Assembly (NCBI GenBank): GCA_938092195.1
Contig: CALKHD010000163.1
Location: 1 to 7,611 of the forward strand
From: an uncultured Flavobacteriales bacterium
GTDB taxonomy: Bacteria; Bacteroidota; Bacteroidia; Flavobacteriales_D; Sanyastnellaceae
Direction of reading: 5' to 3'
DNA: 7,611 nt
In this document: positions 7,040-7,611 of the stretch, one piece after another
Numbering within the stretch: position 1 is the first letter of the stretch
Layout: each line of letters opens with the position of its first letter
Translations under genes and position numbers: made by a program
The notes under the pieces: model-generated
The model's database searches: none
The model's input: only the letters and a program-made list of their open reading frames with translations
What the model was told of the DNA's origin: nothing

Positions 7040-7611
7040 ATGAAGCAAGCCCACTTGCACCACATTCTCCTCGACGCTTCTGGCAGCATGCGGAACTGCC
7101 ATCAGCTCACAGTATCCACCCTCAACGAGCAGGTCGCATCCTTGCGAGAGGTCCAAAAACAGCACCCGGATCAGGAGGTCAAATTCTCGATTTCGGATTT
7201 CAGCGACGACTACCGCATGTGGTTTGGCCCCAAGCCCATTGCAGAGATCCGCGAAATCACGGAAGAGAATTACCAATTGAGGGGCACGACGGCGCTGTAC
7301 GATGGCCTCGGAACCCTCATTGCCCGAACGATTGACCATGTGGGTGAAGACGCACCATCCAAGGGCACGTCCATCACCATCATGGTGCTCACAGATGGCT
7401 ATGAAAATGCCAGTCGATTTTATTCCGCGGGAGCGTTGAAAATGTTGATGGATAAATTAACAGAAAAAGGGTGGAACTTTCGGTTCATCGGAGCGGACAT
7501 TGACCCACTTGAAGTTGGCCGAAACTTGGGCATAGATGCCAGTAGATCTAGACGTTTTAGCAAGGACAGGCTTAGTGATTCAGTGGCATATATGAGCGAA
7601 GAGGTGTCTTT
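7040..7611 (+). CDS. vWA-domain protein with intact MIDAS site (3' end beyond the window)
   Basis: An open frame from ATG at 7040 runs to the window edge without a stop, giving 190 visible residues. It is one von Willebrand factor A domain. The metal-ion-dependent adhesion site is complete: D12-x-S14-x-S16 (LLDASGSM), T83/T84 in LRGTTALYD, and D119 in VLTDGYEN. The following strand FRFIGADID, with an LGI segment after it, matches the small stand-alone bacterial vWA proteins of roughly 200-240 residues that I know of, so most of the gene is probably present. There is no signal peptide or membrane segment, so it is likely cytoplasmic. Such proteins bind partners through Mg2+, often with AAA+ ATPases or in stress, phage or conflict loci; which applies here depends on genes to the right. 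The frame upstream of ATG has a stop at 6968 and no better start. The last ~170 bases are noticeably AT-richer than the first 400. Confidence 0.88.
   Translation, partial: MKQAHLHHILLDASGSMRNCHQLTVSTLNEQVASLREVQKQHPDQEVKFSISDFSDDYRMWFGPKPIAEIREITEENYQLRGTTALYDGLGTLIARTIDHVGEDAPSKGTSITIMVLTDGYENASRFYSAGALKMLMDKLTEKGWNFRFIGADIDPLEVGRNLGIDASRSRRFSKDRLSDSVAYMSEEVS

Noticed and set aside
6797..7339. Minus-strand open frame (180 codons) across the start of trmL and the vWA gene
   Set aside because: It overlaps the N-terminus of TrmL in another frame and lies antisense to the MIDAS-containing vWA frame; no recognisable motif.

Overview
The window looks like chromosomal DNA from a Bacteroidota bacterium, probably a marine or aquatic member of the Flavobacteriales or a close relative. 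The main evidence is the large secreted protein at 2642-4543. It ends in a type IX secretion (T9SS) sorting domain, a system confined to this phylum, and carries the Cys-rich C-x-DP-x-A-x-N-Y/F-D motifs common in marine Bacteroidota surface proteins. Ribosome binding sites are mostly weak, which also fits the phylum. GC is around the mid-50s percent by eye. The exact genus cannot be told from the sequence.

Layout, left to right. Positions 47-1623 (minus strand) hold two tandem, homologous multi-pass membrane proteins of a family I do not recognise (perhaps DoxX-like), joined by a 4-base stop/start overlap. Divergent from them at 1734-2489 (plus) is a sirtuin-type NAD-dependent protein deacylase of the zinc-less, SIRT5/CobB-like kind. 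It converges on the T9SS-exported protein (2642-4543, minus), and a perfect bidirectional hairpin terminator (2585-2614) lies between the two stops. The exported protein combines an N-terminal cupredoxin-like copper site, two duplicated Cys-rich modules, an Ig-like domain and the sorting tail.

Further right on the minus strand are a SulP-family anion transporter with a C-terminal STAS domain (4756-6282) and, upstream of it, the tRNA wobble 2'-O-methyltransferase TrmL (6396-6863). Divergent from trmL, a vWA-domain protein with an intact MIDAS metal site starts at 7040 and runs off the right edge.

The genes do not form one pathway: two housekeeping genes (sirtuin, trmL), one transporter, one secreted protein, one uncharacterised membrane pair and one vWA protein. 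I see no mobile element, CRISPR array, tRNA or rRNA. The least explained parts are the tandem membrane pair, the duplicated-module cupredoxin protein and the vWA gene, whose last ~170 visible bases are clearly more AT-rich than its start.
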